Assembly: GCA_038203695.1 (NCBI GenBank) | Contig: JBBRDQ010000002.1 | Span: 10,066 to 74,065 of the forward strand | Reading direction: 5' to 3' | Length of the DNA: 64,000 nucleotides | Source of the DNA: M3007 sp038203695 | GTDB taxonomy: Bacteria; Bacteroidota; Bacteroidia; Chitinophagales; Saprospiraceae | In this document: positions 8,857-17,660 of the stretch, piece by piece | How the letters are laid out: each line of letters opens with the position of its first letter | How positions within the stretch are numbered: position 1 is the stretch's first letter | Made by a program: the position numbers and the translations under genes | Notes under the pieces: model-generated | Seen by the model: the letters and a program-made list of their open reading frames with translations, nothing else | What the model was told of the DNA's origin: nothing | The model's database searches: none

Positions 8857-9573
8857 ATGAAGCGCATTTTTTTATCAGCTGAGTGGCGCAAGCTTATTAT
8901 GGCAAACTACATTGTTCCACCGGCCATCCTGGAACCTTATTTGCCGTACGGCACCGAAATAGATCTTTGGAATGGCAACTGTTATGCCAGCATGGTCGGA
9001 TTTATGTTTCTGAAAACCAGGGTGTTAGGCATTCCAATTGCTTGGCACCAGGATTTTGAAGAAGTAAATTTACGTTTTTATGTCCGCCGGTTCGATGCAG
9101 GTGTGTGGAAACGCGGGGTAGTTTTCATTAGTGAAATTGTGCCTAAACCTGCTATTTCCTGGGTGGCCAATACCATTTACGGTGAAAATTACACCACTTG
9201 TAAGATGCAGCATTCGTGGAAATTTACCGAAAAAAATGGAACCGTGCGGTACGATTGGCAACGCCGCAATGGCCCGCATAATCATATTTCAGTCGTAACA
9301 GCCCCGCTTCCAAGTACACTACGCGCAGGCAGCGAGGCGGAGTTTATTACGGAACACTATTTTGGGTATGCCAAAGTAGGACCCCAACGAACCAATGAAT
9401 ACGCAGTGGAACATCCGCGTTGGGACGTGTACGAGGTGTTGGATTACGATATTCAAATGGATATTAAAGGGTTGTATGGGCCGGAATTTGTGGAAGTGTT
9501 ATCCGTTCCACCCGCCTCCGTTTTTATGGCCGAAGGTTCAGCAATTCTGGTGCGGCAAAAAACGCAGTTGTGA
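8857..9573 (+). CDS. DUF2071 (YqjF-like) family protein
   Basis: This 238-residue protein starts one base after the stop of the oxidoreductase (TAA-T-ATG), indicating coupling. The text WRKLIMANYIVPPAILEPYLPYGTEIDLW and the later GNCYASMVGFMFLKTRVLG match the DUF2071/YqjF family, a compact acetoacetate-decarboxylase-like fold of unproven activity. No signal peptide or membrane helix is seen, so it is likely cytoplasmic. Its role next to a sugar-type dehydrogenase is unknown. Confidence 0.8.
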   Translation: MKRIFLSAEWRKLIMANYIVPPAILEPYLPYGTEIDLWNGNCYASMVGFMFLKTRVLGIPIAWHQDFEEVNLRFYVRRFDAGVWKRGVVFISEIVPKPAISWVANTIYGENYTTCKMQHSWKFTEKNGTVRYDWQRRNGPHNHISVVTAPLPSTLRAGSEAEFITEHYFGYAKVGPQRTNEYAVEHPRWDVYEVLDYDIQMDIKGLYGPEFVEVLSVPPASVFMAEGSAILVRQKTQL

Positions 9574-9581
9574 TTAATAGT

Positions 9582-9627
9582 AAAAAAGGGGAGCGGAAGT
9601 CTTAGCAGTACAATTACTTCCGCCCCC
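9582..9627 (-). terminator. Terminator of the PEBP gene
   Basis: On the minus strand a GC-rich 12-bp stem with one bulged base (arms 9627-9616 and 9600-9588) is followed by six T (9587-9582). It lies between two convergent genes and may also stop transcription from the DUF2071 gene. Confidence 0.75.
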
Positions 9628-9649
9628 TATTATTGTTAGGTATTATGTG

Positions 9650-10195
9650 TTATCTTTTGTAATACATAACAATAGATGCTTTTTCAAGGGTATTTGCCCA
9701 AAGATTAAAGCCTACTAATTCCGGGTTGGTATTATTATCCAGCCCTAGTTTTTCCGTTTTAAGTGCGTAAATCGTAAAAATGTAGGTGTGGATACCGTGC
9801 CCTTCCGGAGGACAAGGTCCGCCATAACCCGTGGCACCAAAACTGGTCGGGCTTTGGACCGTACCGGCTGGGGCAAGATTTTTGGCTACGTTACCAGCAT
9901 TGGATACCAGTTCTTTAGCTGTGGCTGGAATATCAAATGCGACCCAGTGCCAAAAACCAGCACCGGTTGGTGCGTCGGGGTCATACATCGTGATGGCGAT
10001 ACTTTTGGTACCGGCCGGCAGATTTTCCCAGGAGAGTTGGGGTGAAATATTTTCACCAGTACAACCGAATCCGGAAAATTCCTGCTTTTTGGTGGCTTGG
10101 CCACCAATGTCTTTACTTTTTAAGGTAAAGGTCTGCGAATGACCGCTCACCACCGTGGCGACAGAGAGCGCAAATAGGAAAACCAGTTTTTTCAT
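9650..10195 (-). CDS. YbhB/YbcL family (PEBP, Raf kinase inhibitor-like) exported protein
   Basis: This 181-residue protein starts at the ATG at 10195, which opens a clean signal peptide (MKKLVFLFALSVATVVSGHSQ). The frame runs further upstream without a good start. The mature protein shows the phosphatidylethanolamine-binding fold: GENISPQLSWENLPAGTKS, then TMYDPDAPTGAGFWHWVAFDIP, and GYGGPCPPEGHGIHTYIFTIYAL. These contain the ligand-pocket DPDAP and GxxPPxGxH motifs. Family function in bacteria is unclear; kinase inhibition is known only for eukaryotic members. It appears monocistronic, with its own terminator. Confidence 0.9.
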   Translation of the reverse strand: MKKLVFLFALSVATVVSGHSQTFTLKSKDIGGQATKKQEFSGFGCTGENISPQLSWENLPAGTKSIAITMYDPDAPTGAGFWHWVAFDIPATAKELVSNAGNVAKNLAPAGTVQSPTSFGATGYGGPCPPEGHGIHTYIFTIYALKTEKLGLDNNTNPELVGFNLWANTLEKASIVMYYKR

Positions 10196-10312
10196 TAGAA
10201 AAAATTTAAGTAGAAAGTTGGATGAAACGACACATTGATTCTGAAACGATCTTGTACTGGACAATAAATTACAAATTATGTTTCATCTTCGCACTTAAAA
10301 ATTAAAGCAAAT

Positions 10313-13300
10313 ATGAAAGGTCTTGCCCTCCGCGCATTTTTTTGTATCGCTCTTTGCAGTGTAATTTTCCTGTTTCAACGTTGCAATAGCCACGATATCC
10401 CGGCTCGCATTCTCGTTTTTTCCAAGACCGAAGGATATCGGCACGATTGCATTCCCACGGCTATGACAGCATTGCGCAAGTTGTGCGATGAACATACGAT
10501 TATGATGGATAGCACGGAGGATGCAGCAGATTTTAATGAGAAAAACCTCAAACGCTATGCTGCCGTAGTATTTCTCTGCACAACGGGCGATGTGCTCAAT
10601 CCATCGCAAGAGTCTGATTTTGAACGCTATATCCAGGCAGGCGGCGGTTTTATGGGCATCCACGCTGCTTCGGATACGGAATACGGGTGGACCTGGTATG
10701 GGGGTTTGGTGGGTGCATATTTTACCAGCCATCCAGCCGGCCAACCCGAAGCAGTATTGCATGTCGAAAACCATGACCATCCATCTACCAAAGGTTTGCC
10801 CAATGAATGGAAGCGCAAGGACGAGTGGTATAATTTCAAAAATATAAATCCCAAAATCAACGTATTGATCACCATTGATGAGACAACCTACCAAGGTGGA
10901 ACCAATGGCAATCCACATCCGATGGCCTGGTACCATGAATATGACGGGGGGCGCGCTTTTTATACTGCATTAGGCCATACCAAAGAATCTTACAGCGAAC
11001 CACTTTTCCTGCAACATCTGGCCGGCGGGTTGAAATACGTCATTGGTAAAAACAAACGCCTGAATTACACGGCGTTACGCACCCCGGAAGCGCCGGATCC
11101 AACCCGCTTTGTCAAGACGGTACTCGCGGATGAATTGACAGAGCCGATGGAACTGGATATGTTCCCCGATGGCAAAGTAATGCTGATCGAGCGGCGTGGC
11201 GCGATTAAATTGTTCGACCCGGCCACCGGTTTATTGAATGTAGTCTATAAAATGCCCGTGCATTCGGAGTTTGAAGATGGATTAATGGGTCTGGCGATTG
11301 ATCCGAACTGGCAAAAAAATCATTGGATTTATCTTTATTACTCGCCAGTAGGCAACGAATCGCTCAATAACTTATCGCGATTCGTATTTGTCAATGACAC
11401 ACTGGACCGGGCATCTGAAAAAGTAATGCTACAGGTCAATGTGCAGCGCCAGGAATGTTGTCATACGGGTGGCTGCATTGAATTTGATGAAAAAGGAAAT
11501 TTATACCTTTCTACCGGTGATAACACCAACCCGTTTGCGTCCGAAGGATATGCACCCATGGATGAAAGTAAAGGTCGCAGTCCCTGGGATGCGCAAAAGT
11601 CTTCGGGGAATACCAATGATTTACGCGGTAAAATATTGCGAATCAAGCCTTTAGACGATGGATCCTACATCTGCCTGGGGGGCAATTTATTTACCCAGAA
11701 CGACGTGGTAGTTAACCGCACTACGGGAAGTAACTATGCCCAACAAACCACCAGTGGTGCATTTTCGGGCCGACCGGAGATTTATGTAATGGGCTGTCGC
11801 AACCCCTATCGAATTTCCATCGATAGCCGCCGCAACCTGCTTTTCTGGGGCGAGGTCGGTCCGGATGCCGGCGAACCGGATACGACTCGTGGACCGGCAG
11901 GCCATGATGAAGTCAATCGTGCCCGGGCAGCCGGCTATTTTGGCTGGCCCTATTTTGTGGGCGATAATAAACCCTATCACGACTACGATTTTGTGAGTAA
12001 AAGAACCGGCCCTACCTTCGATCCCTTACATCCGATCAACAATAGCCCGAATAACACCGGTTCCCGCAATCTACCTCCGGCTCAACCGGCATTTATCTGG
12101 TATCCTTATGGCAATTCCCCGGAATTTCCTTTGGTGGGCAATGGCGGCCGGAATGCCATGGCTGGCCCAACCTATTACTGCGACAAATATCCAGCGGCAA
12201 CGCGCCTGCCGGATTATTACAATGGAAAATTGATAACGTATGACTGGATGCGCGGGTGGATGATGGCAATTACCGTAGATTCAATGGGTAACTTTAGCCG
12301 CATGGAACCCTTTGCCGACAGCGTCCGCTTTTCACGTCCGATGGATATGATCGTGGATAAAAGTGGCGCTATCTGGGTATTGGAGTATGGTACCCAGTGG
12401 TTTTCGTCCAACCCCGACGCGCGGCTTAGCCGGGTAGATTATGTCCGCGGCAATCGTCCGCCGATACCGTCCTTGCAAGCTAGTAAAATTGCCGGTGCCG
12501 CTCCCTTGACGGTTATTTTCACGGCGACCAAAACCAAGGATTATGACAATGACCGTTTGACCTACGAACTAAATTTTGGCGACCAGTCTGAACCATGGAT
12601 TCAGAAAGATTTGCGCCAAACCGCTTTAGCAAGTCTCAGCGGCCCGCATAAAATGCTGAAAAAGAATCCGTTGGATAGTATTTCTCATACTTATCAGACG
12701 TCTGGCACGTACGAGGTAACGTTAAAAGTGACGGACGAGTCAGGGGTTTCAAAAATTGCCAAACAAAAAATAAGCGTAGGAAATGAACCGCCACAGGTCG
12801 CCTGGGATTTTAACGGAATGAATCGCAGTTTTTACAAACCGGGTACGTTGCTTAATTATGCCGTCCGGGTGAGCGACCGGGAAGATGGTTCGCTGGAAAA
12901 AGGCACGATTGCACCATCGGCAGTTGCTACTACCATTGATTACCTGGAGACAGGTTTTGACATTACCAGTATCGCGCAGGGCCACCAGGCTGCGATGCAG
13001 CAGGCAGAGTATTCCAAAGGTAAAATCCTGATCGATCGGTCCGACTGTAAAACCTGCCATGCCATAGATCGCAAGGTCAACGGTCCGTCTTATCAGGCCA
13101 TTTCGTCGCGTTACAAAGGCGATGCGTTTGCAGTGCGCAACCTTTCCACCAAAGTAATTAAAGGCGGCGCCGGCAATTGGGGGGAAGTAGTGATGAGCGC
13201 TCATCCGCAACTTTCCGCCGAGAATGTAGGTGAAATGATCCGGTGGATTCTTTCGCTGGGCGCAGAAGTAAAACCGAAACAGTCGCTGCCTTTGCAAGGA

Positions 13301-13864
13301 CAATACGCGCTGGTGACGCCGCCTTCCGAAAGTAAGACCAAGAAGGCATTTCCCGGCACCTATATTTTTAGGGCTACCTATCAGGATCAGGGTAGCCTGA
13401 CCCAAGCCTCGCTTGCCGGGGATGAGGCCATTGCGCTGCGTCCAGCCTTTCAACAGGCCGAACAGGCAGATAGCCTTTCCAAAGGTATCATCAACTACCG
13501 ACCCTTCGATGGGGATACGGTGGTGTTACGCGACATGAAACACAATAGTTTTGTAGTGTTCAAACACGTTGACCTGACGGGCATGATGTCGGTCTCCGTA
13601 GGAGTAGGGCTGGGCGACCGACGTTATCCATGTAATGGCGGTTGGCTGGAGATCCGGCTGGATAATCCCAAAGGCACGCTGCTGGGAAAAGCCCAAGTGG
13701 CGGGTAATAAAGCGGGTAAAATGACCTTTTCCGAAGCTGAATTACCCATTACTGCCCACGCCGACGGCCATTTTCACGATTTGTATTTTGTCACAAAAAA
13801 TGAAAATTTCCCATCGCAGGCGGTTACAAACCTGGACTGGATACGATTTAATCTGGCTCAGTAA
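10313..13864 (+). CDS. ThuA / sorbosone-dehydrogenase / PKD / cytochrome c / CBM-like multidomain protein
   Basis: This 1183-residue protein begins with an export signal ending near FQRC24, so it may be a lipoprotein. The order of domains is: ThuA-like glutamine-amidotransferase fold (about 30-245, SKTEGYRHDCIPTA); glucose/sorbosone dehydrogenase six-bladed propeller (about 260-710, with MELDMFPDGKVMLIERRG and GCRNPYRISID); a PKD domain (about 717-820); a c-type haem domain with CKTCH near 912-916 and a possible Met ligand in VVMSAHPQ; and a C-terminal CBM6-like beta-sandwich (about 1010-1183). Propellers of this class often use PQQ and can pass electrons to a haem, so the fused cytochrome is a plausible acceptor. 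The combination is found in Bacteroidota and Planctomycetota sugar degradation. The substrate is unknown. No frameshift is seen. Confidence 0.88.
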   Translation: MKGLALRAFFCIALCSVIFLFQRCNSHDIPARILVFSKTEGYRHDCIPTAMTALRKLCDEHTIMMDSTEDAADFNEKNLKRYAAVVFLCTTGDVLNPSQESDFERYIQAGGGFMGIHAASDTEYGWTWYGGLVGAYFTSHPAGQPEAVLHVENHDHPSTKGLPNEWKRKDEWYNFKNINPKINVLITIDETTYQGGTNGNPHPMAWYHEYDGGRAFYTALGHTKESYSEPLFLQHLAGGLKYVIGKNKRLNYTALRTPEAPDPTRFVKTVLADELTEPMELDMFPDGKVMLIERRGAIKLFDPATGLLNVVYKMPVHSEFEDGLMGLAIDPNWQKNHWIYLYYSPVGNESLNNLSRFVFVNDTLDRASEKVMLQVNVQRQECCHTGGCIEFDEKGNLYLSTGDNTNPFASEGYAPMDESKGRSPWDAQKSSGNTNDLRGKILRIKPLDDGSYICLGGNLFTQNDVVVNRTTGSNYAQQTTSGAFSGRPEIYVMGCRNPYRISIDSRRNLLFWGEVGPDAGEPDTTRGPAGHDEVNRARAAGYFGWPYFVGDNKPYHDYDFVSKRTGPTFDPLHPINNSPNNTGSRNLPPAQPAFIWYPYGNSPEFPLVGNGGRNAMAGPTYYCDKYPAATRLPDYYNGKLITYDWMRGWMMAITVDSMGNFSRMEPFADSVRFSRPMDMIVDKSGAIWVLEYGTQWFSSNPDARLSRVDYVRGNRPPIPSLQASKIAGAAPLTVIFTATKTKDYDNDRLTYELNFGDQSEPWIQKDLRQTALASLSGPHKMLKKNPLDSISHTYQTSGTYEVTLKVTDESGVSKIAKQKISVGNEPPQVAWDFNGMNRSFYKPGTLLNYAVRVSDREDGSLEKGTIAPSAVATTIDYLETGFDITSIAQGHQAAMQQAEYSKGKILIDRSDCKTCHAIDRKVNGPSYQAISSRYKGDAFAVRNLSTKVIKGGAGNWGEVVMSAHPQLSAENVGEMIRWILSLGAEVKPKQSLPLQGQYALVTPPSESKTKKAFPGTYIFRATYQDQGSLTQASLAGDEAIALRPAFQQAEQADSLSKGIINYRPFDGDTVVLRDMKHNSFVVFKHVDLTGMMSVSVGVGLGDRRYPCNGGWLEIRLDNPKGTLLGKAQVAGNKAGKMTFSEAELPITAHADGHFHDLYFVTKNENFPSQAVTNLDWIRFNLAQ

Positions 13865-13944
13865 AGGTGTTTTTATAAATTGTTGCTAATGAATAGTTTG
13901 TAAAAATAATCGGCCATGACTTTCCTTAAATTCGCAATCCCGGG

Positions 13945-15495
13945 ATGTTTGTATTTGCGACGCTTATAAGTTTAATGCAAGTTGCGACCGTGCAACGGGA
14001 AGTTTTTCGGGATGTACGTACCGATACGGCAACAATTCGGCAAATCACTACCGCTCCACCGTGTTTTGACGTGCAAGAAGTCATTGCCAATTGTACACCG
14101 GTGTACGTGCGGCTGAATTTTCACTTGTTTGTAAATGATAATTGTACCGGTTCGTTTGATGTCAATAATATTGCTGCTGACTGGCCGCAGGAAGGTGCTT
14201 ACGCGGAAGATAACCAGCGTTTCAACCACGGCATTGCCGAGCGTATGGTCTATGAAATAAATCAGTTGCTGGAAAATAACCATCCACAAAAATTACCGGG
14301 TGGAATGTATGCAACAACAGCCCCTTGTGTGCCTTTGCGTTTTGCCCTCGGAGCCGTTTTGGTACATTGCGATAAAAAATTTCGTGATCAGCAAAGCTGG
14401 CGCGACTACGAAAATAAGTATGGAAAATATGCGCCTCCGGGTATTAACATCTATTACAGCCGGCATACTGGTGGCGCTTCCGGCGAAGCGGAAACTTTTG
14501 GCCCCGGCATACTCATTGGTTACCCTTCTGCCACGTTGATTTTGCATGAAATTGGCCATGCGCTTTCTTTGGCGCATACCTTTAGCGGCGATGGTTGCGC
14601 CGATACGCCGGATGACGGTTTTAATTGGGATAAAAATTGCGATGGCGATTTTTACGATATGAAAGAAAGCAGATGGCCATGTGGTGAATTATTGCCGGCT
14701 GGCAGCGACTGGTGCAGCGGGGTCAAATGTCAGATCTCGCCTTGTTGCGACAGCAATAATATCTACAACAATTTTATGGGTTATAATCCTTCGCAAAATG
14801 CCATCACTGCCTGCCAGATCGAGAAGATGATGACGACATTAAGTACCCGGTATCCCTGTGAATACTTTGTGCAGATCGGTGGTGACTGTCCTCCGCCCGA
14901 GCCAATTTTGGGTACGTTACCGTTGGAATTAACCGCAACCGACTGTTTTTTTTGTTTGCAAGGCGCCGCGTCGATCAATGATGATGCATATCAGTTGTCC
15001 ATTCAGGCAATAGGAAACCCACTGGATACGGTTCCGTTTTACCGCACAGAATGGCAAGGCGGCCCGGTCGGCAAGTTTTGTTTTTATACCCTCCAAAATG
15101 CGACACAAACCCTGCATCCGATACAAGCAAATACGCAATACCAGGCCATATTAACCGTAAAAAATACCTGTGAAAAAACCGCCGAAACAATTTATTCCTT
15201 TACCACGCCAGATTTCCAATGCCATGAAATGGCAGGACAATTACCGCATATCGCGCCGAATCCGGCCAGGGATTCGGTAATGATGTCATTGGAGGTGCCT
15301 GCGAAAGGGCCCGTTTGCGTTATTGCAAACGGGCTTGCCAACCAGGAAGCGCCCAGGATATTATGGCAGGAACCAAATCAAAAAGCGGGGCCATTTGCGC
15401 TAGAATTTAGTGTAAGTTCATGGTTGCCAGGTATTTACAGCATACGTTTCATTTCTGACAGCGGCAGCATTGAGCAAGGATTTATCAAGCAGTAA
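13945..15495 (+). CDS. M43 (pappalysin-type) zinc metalloprotease with T9SS type A sorting domain
   Basis: This 516-residue secreted protein has a short N-terminal hydrophobic segment and then an M43 catalytic domain. The zinc motif HEIGHALSLAH places ligands at H201, H205 and H211, followed by the cysteine-rich GDGCADTPDD region and the downstream NNFMGYNP Met-turn. Cysteines are abundant, fitting an extracellular enzyme. The last ~80 residues start at IAPNPARDSVMMSLEV and end GIYSIRFISDSGSIEQGFIKQ, a type A sorting domain for outer-membrane passage and cell-surface attachment. It stands 80 bp after the ThuA gene on the same strand. A perfect hairpin lies inside the sorting-domain code. Confidence 0.9.
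   Translation: MFVFATLISLMQVATVQREVFRDVRTDTATIRQITTAPPCFDVQEVIANCTPVYVRLNFHLFVNDNCTGSFDVNNIAADWPQEGAYAEDNQRFNHGIAERMVYEINQLLENNHPQKLPGGMYATTAPCVPLRFALGAVLVHCDKKFRDQQSWRDYENKYGKYAPPGINIYYSRHTGGASGEAETFGPGILIGYPSATLILHEIGHALSLAHTFSGDGCADTPDDGFNWDKNCDGDFYDMKESRWPCGELLPAGSDWCSGVKCQISPCCDSNNIYNNFMGYNPSQNAITACQIEKMMTTLSTRYPCEYFVQIGGDCPPPEPILGTLPLELTATDCFFCLQGAASINDDAYQLSIQAIGNPLDTVPFYRTEWQGGPVGKFCFYTLQNATQTLHPIQANTQYQAILTVKNTCEKTAETIYSFTTPDFQCHEMAGQLPHIAPNPARDSVMMSLEVPAKGPVCVIANGLANQEAPRILWQEPNQKAGPFALEFSVSSWLPGIYSIRFISDSGSIEQGFIKQ
15309..15334. repeat. Perfect 10-bp hairpin inside the M43 protease gene
   Basis: GCCCGTTTGC (15309-15318) and its exact complement GCAAACGGGC (15325-15334) flank GTTATT. 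The hairpin is within the code for the sorting domain, about 160 bp before the stop, and has no T-run, so it is not a terminator. Confidence 0.7.
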
Positions 15496-15549
15496 ATCAT
15501 TTAAACCACCCTATCCAATTTCGTCCACCGTCTACCGTCCATCTTCGCC

Positions 15550-16488
15550 GTGAATGCCTACCAAGATTTCCGCCTTTTTTATAACCAGAGTATCCATCCG
15601 GAGTTATTGCACATGGAATTGCGCCGGCGCCGGCTGATCCGGTTGTTGGCGTTATCGGTTTTGTTGCTGATGGGCGTAGTTGCCCTGCAGTTCTTTATCG
15701 GCATATTTTTTATCACTTTGTTACTACTGATTCCCACGGGTTCATGGATCGCTTATCTTGCGTTTCGGGTTCGGGTCTTTTTTCAGGAGTTCAAGCCCCG
15801 GATCGTGGAATTACTGCTGGATTTTATTGACAATGATGTGAACTTTTCTTTTGAAAAGTACGCTGCCAAGGGATTTATCGAAAAAAAGCAATTCCTGGAA
15901 AGTAAAATATTTACAACCGCCGATGATTATGCCGGGGAAGACCTGATACGCGGACAAGTGCGGGAAACGCCTTTTGAATTATGTGAGCTGACCATCCGGG
16001 AGTTTTCACCCGCCCGGAACCGGCTCGATTATGTATTTCGCGGCATTTTTCTCATTGGCGACTATCAGCGCTGGGATATGCACGGCGGGCTGCTGGTATT
16101 GCCCGATGCCTACCGCAAATACCTGAGCCGGAGCGAGCGTGCTTTTCACCTGGATGGCGGCCGGCGGGTGCGGGATAATTTGTTGCCGGAATTTGAAGCG
16201 TTTTTTGATACGTATGCCACGCCCCAAGTGCGGGTGAAAGATGTAATTTCGGAAGAAATGCAGCGTAAAATTCTGGATATACGCCAGCGATTTCAAAGTA
16301 TCAACCGGGATAAAGAAATCTATTTTTCCATCATTGGCGACAAAATCTACCTGGCTTTGACCCAGGATAAAGACCTGCTCGAGCCTGCTCTTTTCTCGTC
16401 AAATGTCGGCTATGAAATGGTGCGCGAACACTATGAAGACCTGCGCTTATTATTAGAAGTGGTGCTGGATGTGGACGCGATGAACTGA
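15550..16488 (+). CDS. DUF3137 domain-containing membrane protein
   Basis: This 312-residue protein begins at a GTG (15550); the next in-frame ATG is 21 codons later and would leave a shorter basic stretch before the membrane. Two adjacent transmembrane helices lie at about 32-75 (LIRLLALSVLLLMGVVAL and IGIFFITLLLLIPTGSWIAY). A soluble domain follows with SKIFTTADDYAGEDLIRG and FRGIFLIGDYQR, characteristic of DUF3137. The family is widespread and resembles Galanin-like/YbjN-type cytosolic domains, with no established function. It precedes a strong bidirectional terminator. Confidence 0.85.
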   Translation: MNAYQDFRLFYNQSIHPELLHMELRRRRLIRLLALSVLLLMGVVALQFFIGIFFITLLLLIPTGSWIAYLAFRVRVFFQEFKPRIVELLLDFIDNDVNFSFEKYAAKGFIEKKQFLESKIFTTADDYAGEDLIRGQVRETPFELCELTIREFSPARNRLDYVFRGIFLIGDYQRWDMHGGLLVLPDAYRKYLSRSERAFHLDGGRRVRDNLLPEFEAFFDTYATPQVRVKDVISEEMQRKILDIRQRFQSINRDKEIYFSIIGDKIYLALTQDKDLLEPALFSSNVGYEMVREHYEDLRLLLEVVLDVDAMN

Positions 16489-16508
16489 CATTCTGCGTAT
16501 TGAATCAG

Positions 16509-16544
16509 AAAAGGGCGATCACTTTTAAAAGTGATCGCCCTTTT
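16509..16544. terminator. Bidirectional rho-independent terminator
   Basis: A perfect 36-bp palindrome centred at 16526/16527 contains GGGCGATCAC and its complement and is flanked by A-run and T-run. It sits between the convergent DUF3137 and beta-barrel genes and can serve both. Confidence 0.9.
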
Positions 16545-16564
16545 TGCGGATGTGCTGCAAAAGT

Positions 16565-17233
16565 TTATTTCAGGAAATAAGTCAGGGTCAGGCGCAGGGA
16601 ACTGGTACGGATGTTATGACCAGTTGGCACAAAATCCAAGTTGTTGTACAAATTGCGAACCCCCTGATAATATCGGATATTAGCGCGGAAGCGACCGTCG
16701 CCGGCAGTCAGACCTACGGCCGGACCAAAATCTACACCAGAGAAAGCATCGTTGAGATCGGCGGCGGGCGTAGCGTTATTGATGTCGTTGTAGTCGCCGA
16801 CAAACAAATCGCGATTATTGCGATTGAGATTGTGCGCATGGGTGCCAAAATAGCCACCAGCCTGAATCTTTACCGGAAAGGTTTTGGACGGCTGGAAACC
16901 GGCAAAAATTGCTGCTTCAAATGAATTGTAATTATAATCGTATGCACGGATGTCGGCACTTTCTTCCGGCATAAAGTAGACCGCTTTGGCCGAAGCGCCA
17001 CGCTGTACGAAAGCGATCTCCTGATTTAATTCCAGGTGATCGTTTATGCCAACTACAAAAGAGCAGCCTGCGGCGAAACCGAGGCGGCCGGCAGATGTGG
17101 TGAACAGGTCAGAACTGAGTGAGGAGTAATTGCTGCCGAAAGTGAACCCCAGTTTATGATAAATCTGGGCAGTGGCAGTAGTGGCGGCAGAAAATGCCAG
17201 TAAAAGGGCGACGAAGATTGCTTTAATGTGCAT
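16565..17233 (-). CDS. Outer-membrane beta-barrel (porin-family type) protein
   Basis: This 222-residue protein starts at the ATG at 17233, giving a signal peptide MHIKAIFVALLLAFSAATTATAQ. An upstream extension to 17353 has no export logic. The mature chain alternates polar and hydrophobic residues in strands such as YHKLGFTFGSNYSSL, FAAGCSFVVGINDHLELNQEIAF and SLRLTLTYFLK, ending in a hydrophobic/aromatic strand. This is typical of the 8-10-stranded barrels annotated as outer membrane beta-barrel (OMP_b-brl_2) in Bacteroidota. No specific ligand can be named. It shares a terminator with DUF3137. Confidence 0.8.
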   Translation of the reverse strand: MHIKAIFVALLLAFSAATTATAQIYHKLGFTFGSNYSSLSSDLFTTSAGRLGFAAGCSFVVGINDHLELNQEIAFVQRGASAKAVYFMPEESADIRAYDYNYNSFEAAIFAGFQPSKTFPVKIQAGGYFGTHAHNLNRNNRDLFVGDYNDINNATPAADLNDAFSGVDFGPAVGLTAGDGRFRANIRYYQGVRNLYNNLDFVPTGHNIRTSSLRLTLTYFLK

Positions 17234-17660
17234 GGAATATCGGATGAATGAATGAAAATTCTGCGTAATGACGTTGAAGTAGAATTTTATCCGATATGCG
17301 AGTCGCTTTTTTACTGTTGGTGAAATTAAATTCGGGGGCAAAAATAATAACACTTCTGATAGTGTGCAAATTTTTTACACAAAATAAACTCGAATACCGA
17401 ATAATAGTTGTTTAGGCTGCTTATTTTAACTAAGCAACAGAATTATACGTGCTGCTACTTTTGCTGTTTTTAATCTTGGGAGGAGTGTAACCGACGAAAT
17501 TGCGTCTGCTGCATCTATTCAATTACCTTGCCATTTTACGTACAGGTATGCCGAAATACTGCGTTTGTACCTCAAACGTGGTATGGCGTTTTTCAAAAAT
17601 GCTTTCTTAAAGACACTTTTGAAAAAAAAGAGGGCTAAAATGATGCGTTGCAGAAAAGAC
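17234..17660. other. Intergenic region, 427 bp, no gene seen
   Basis: The stretch is AT-rich and carries the upstream region of the beta-barrel gene. It contains an inverted repeat TTTTTCAAAA / TTTTGAAAAA (17589-17598 and 17617-17626) without a T-run. No ORF with a plausible start and family resemblance and no tRNA-like fold were found. Confidence 0.5.

Noticed and set aside
17589..17626. Inverted repeat TTTTTCAAAA / TTTTGAAAAA as a terminator
   Set aside because: All A/T except one pair and no T-run in either direction; stability would be low.
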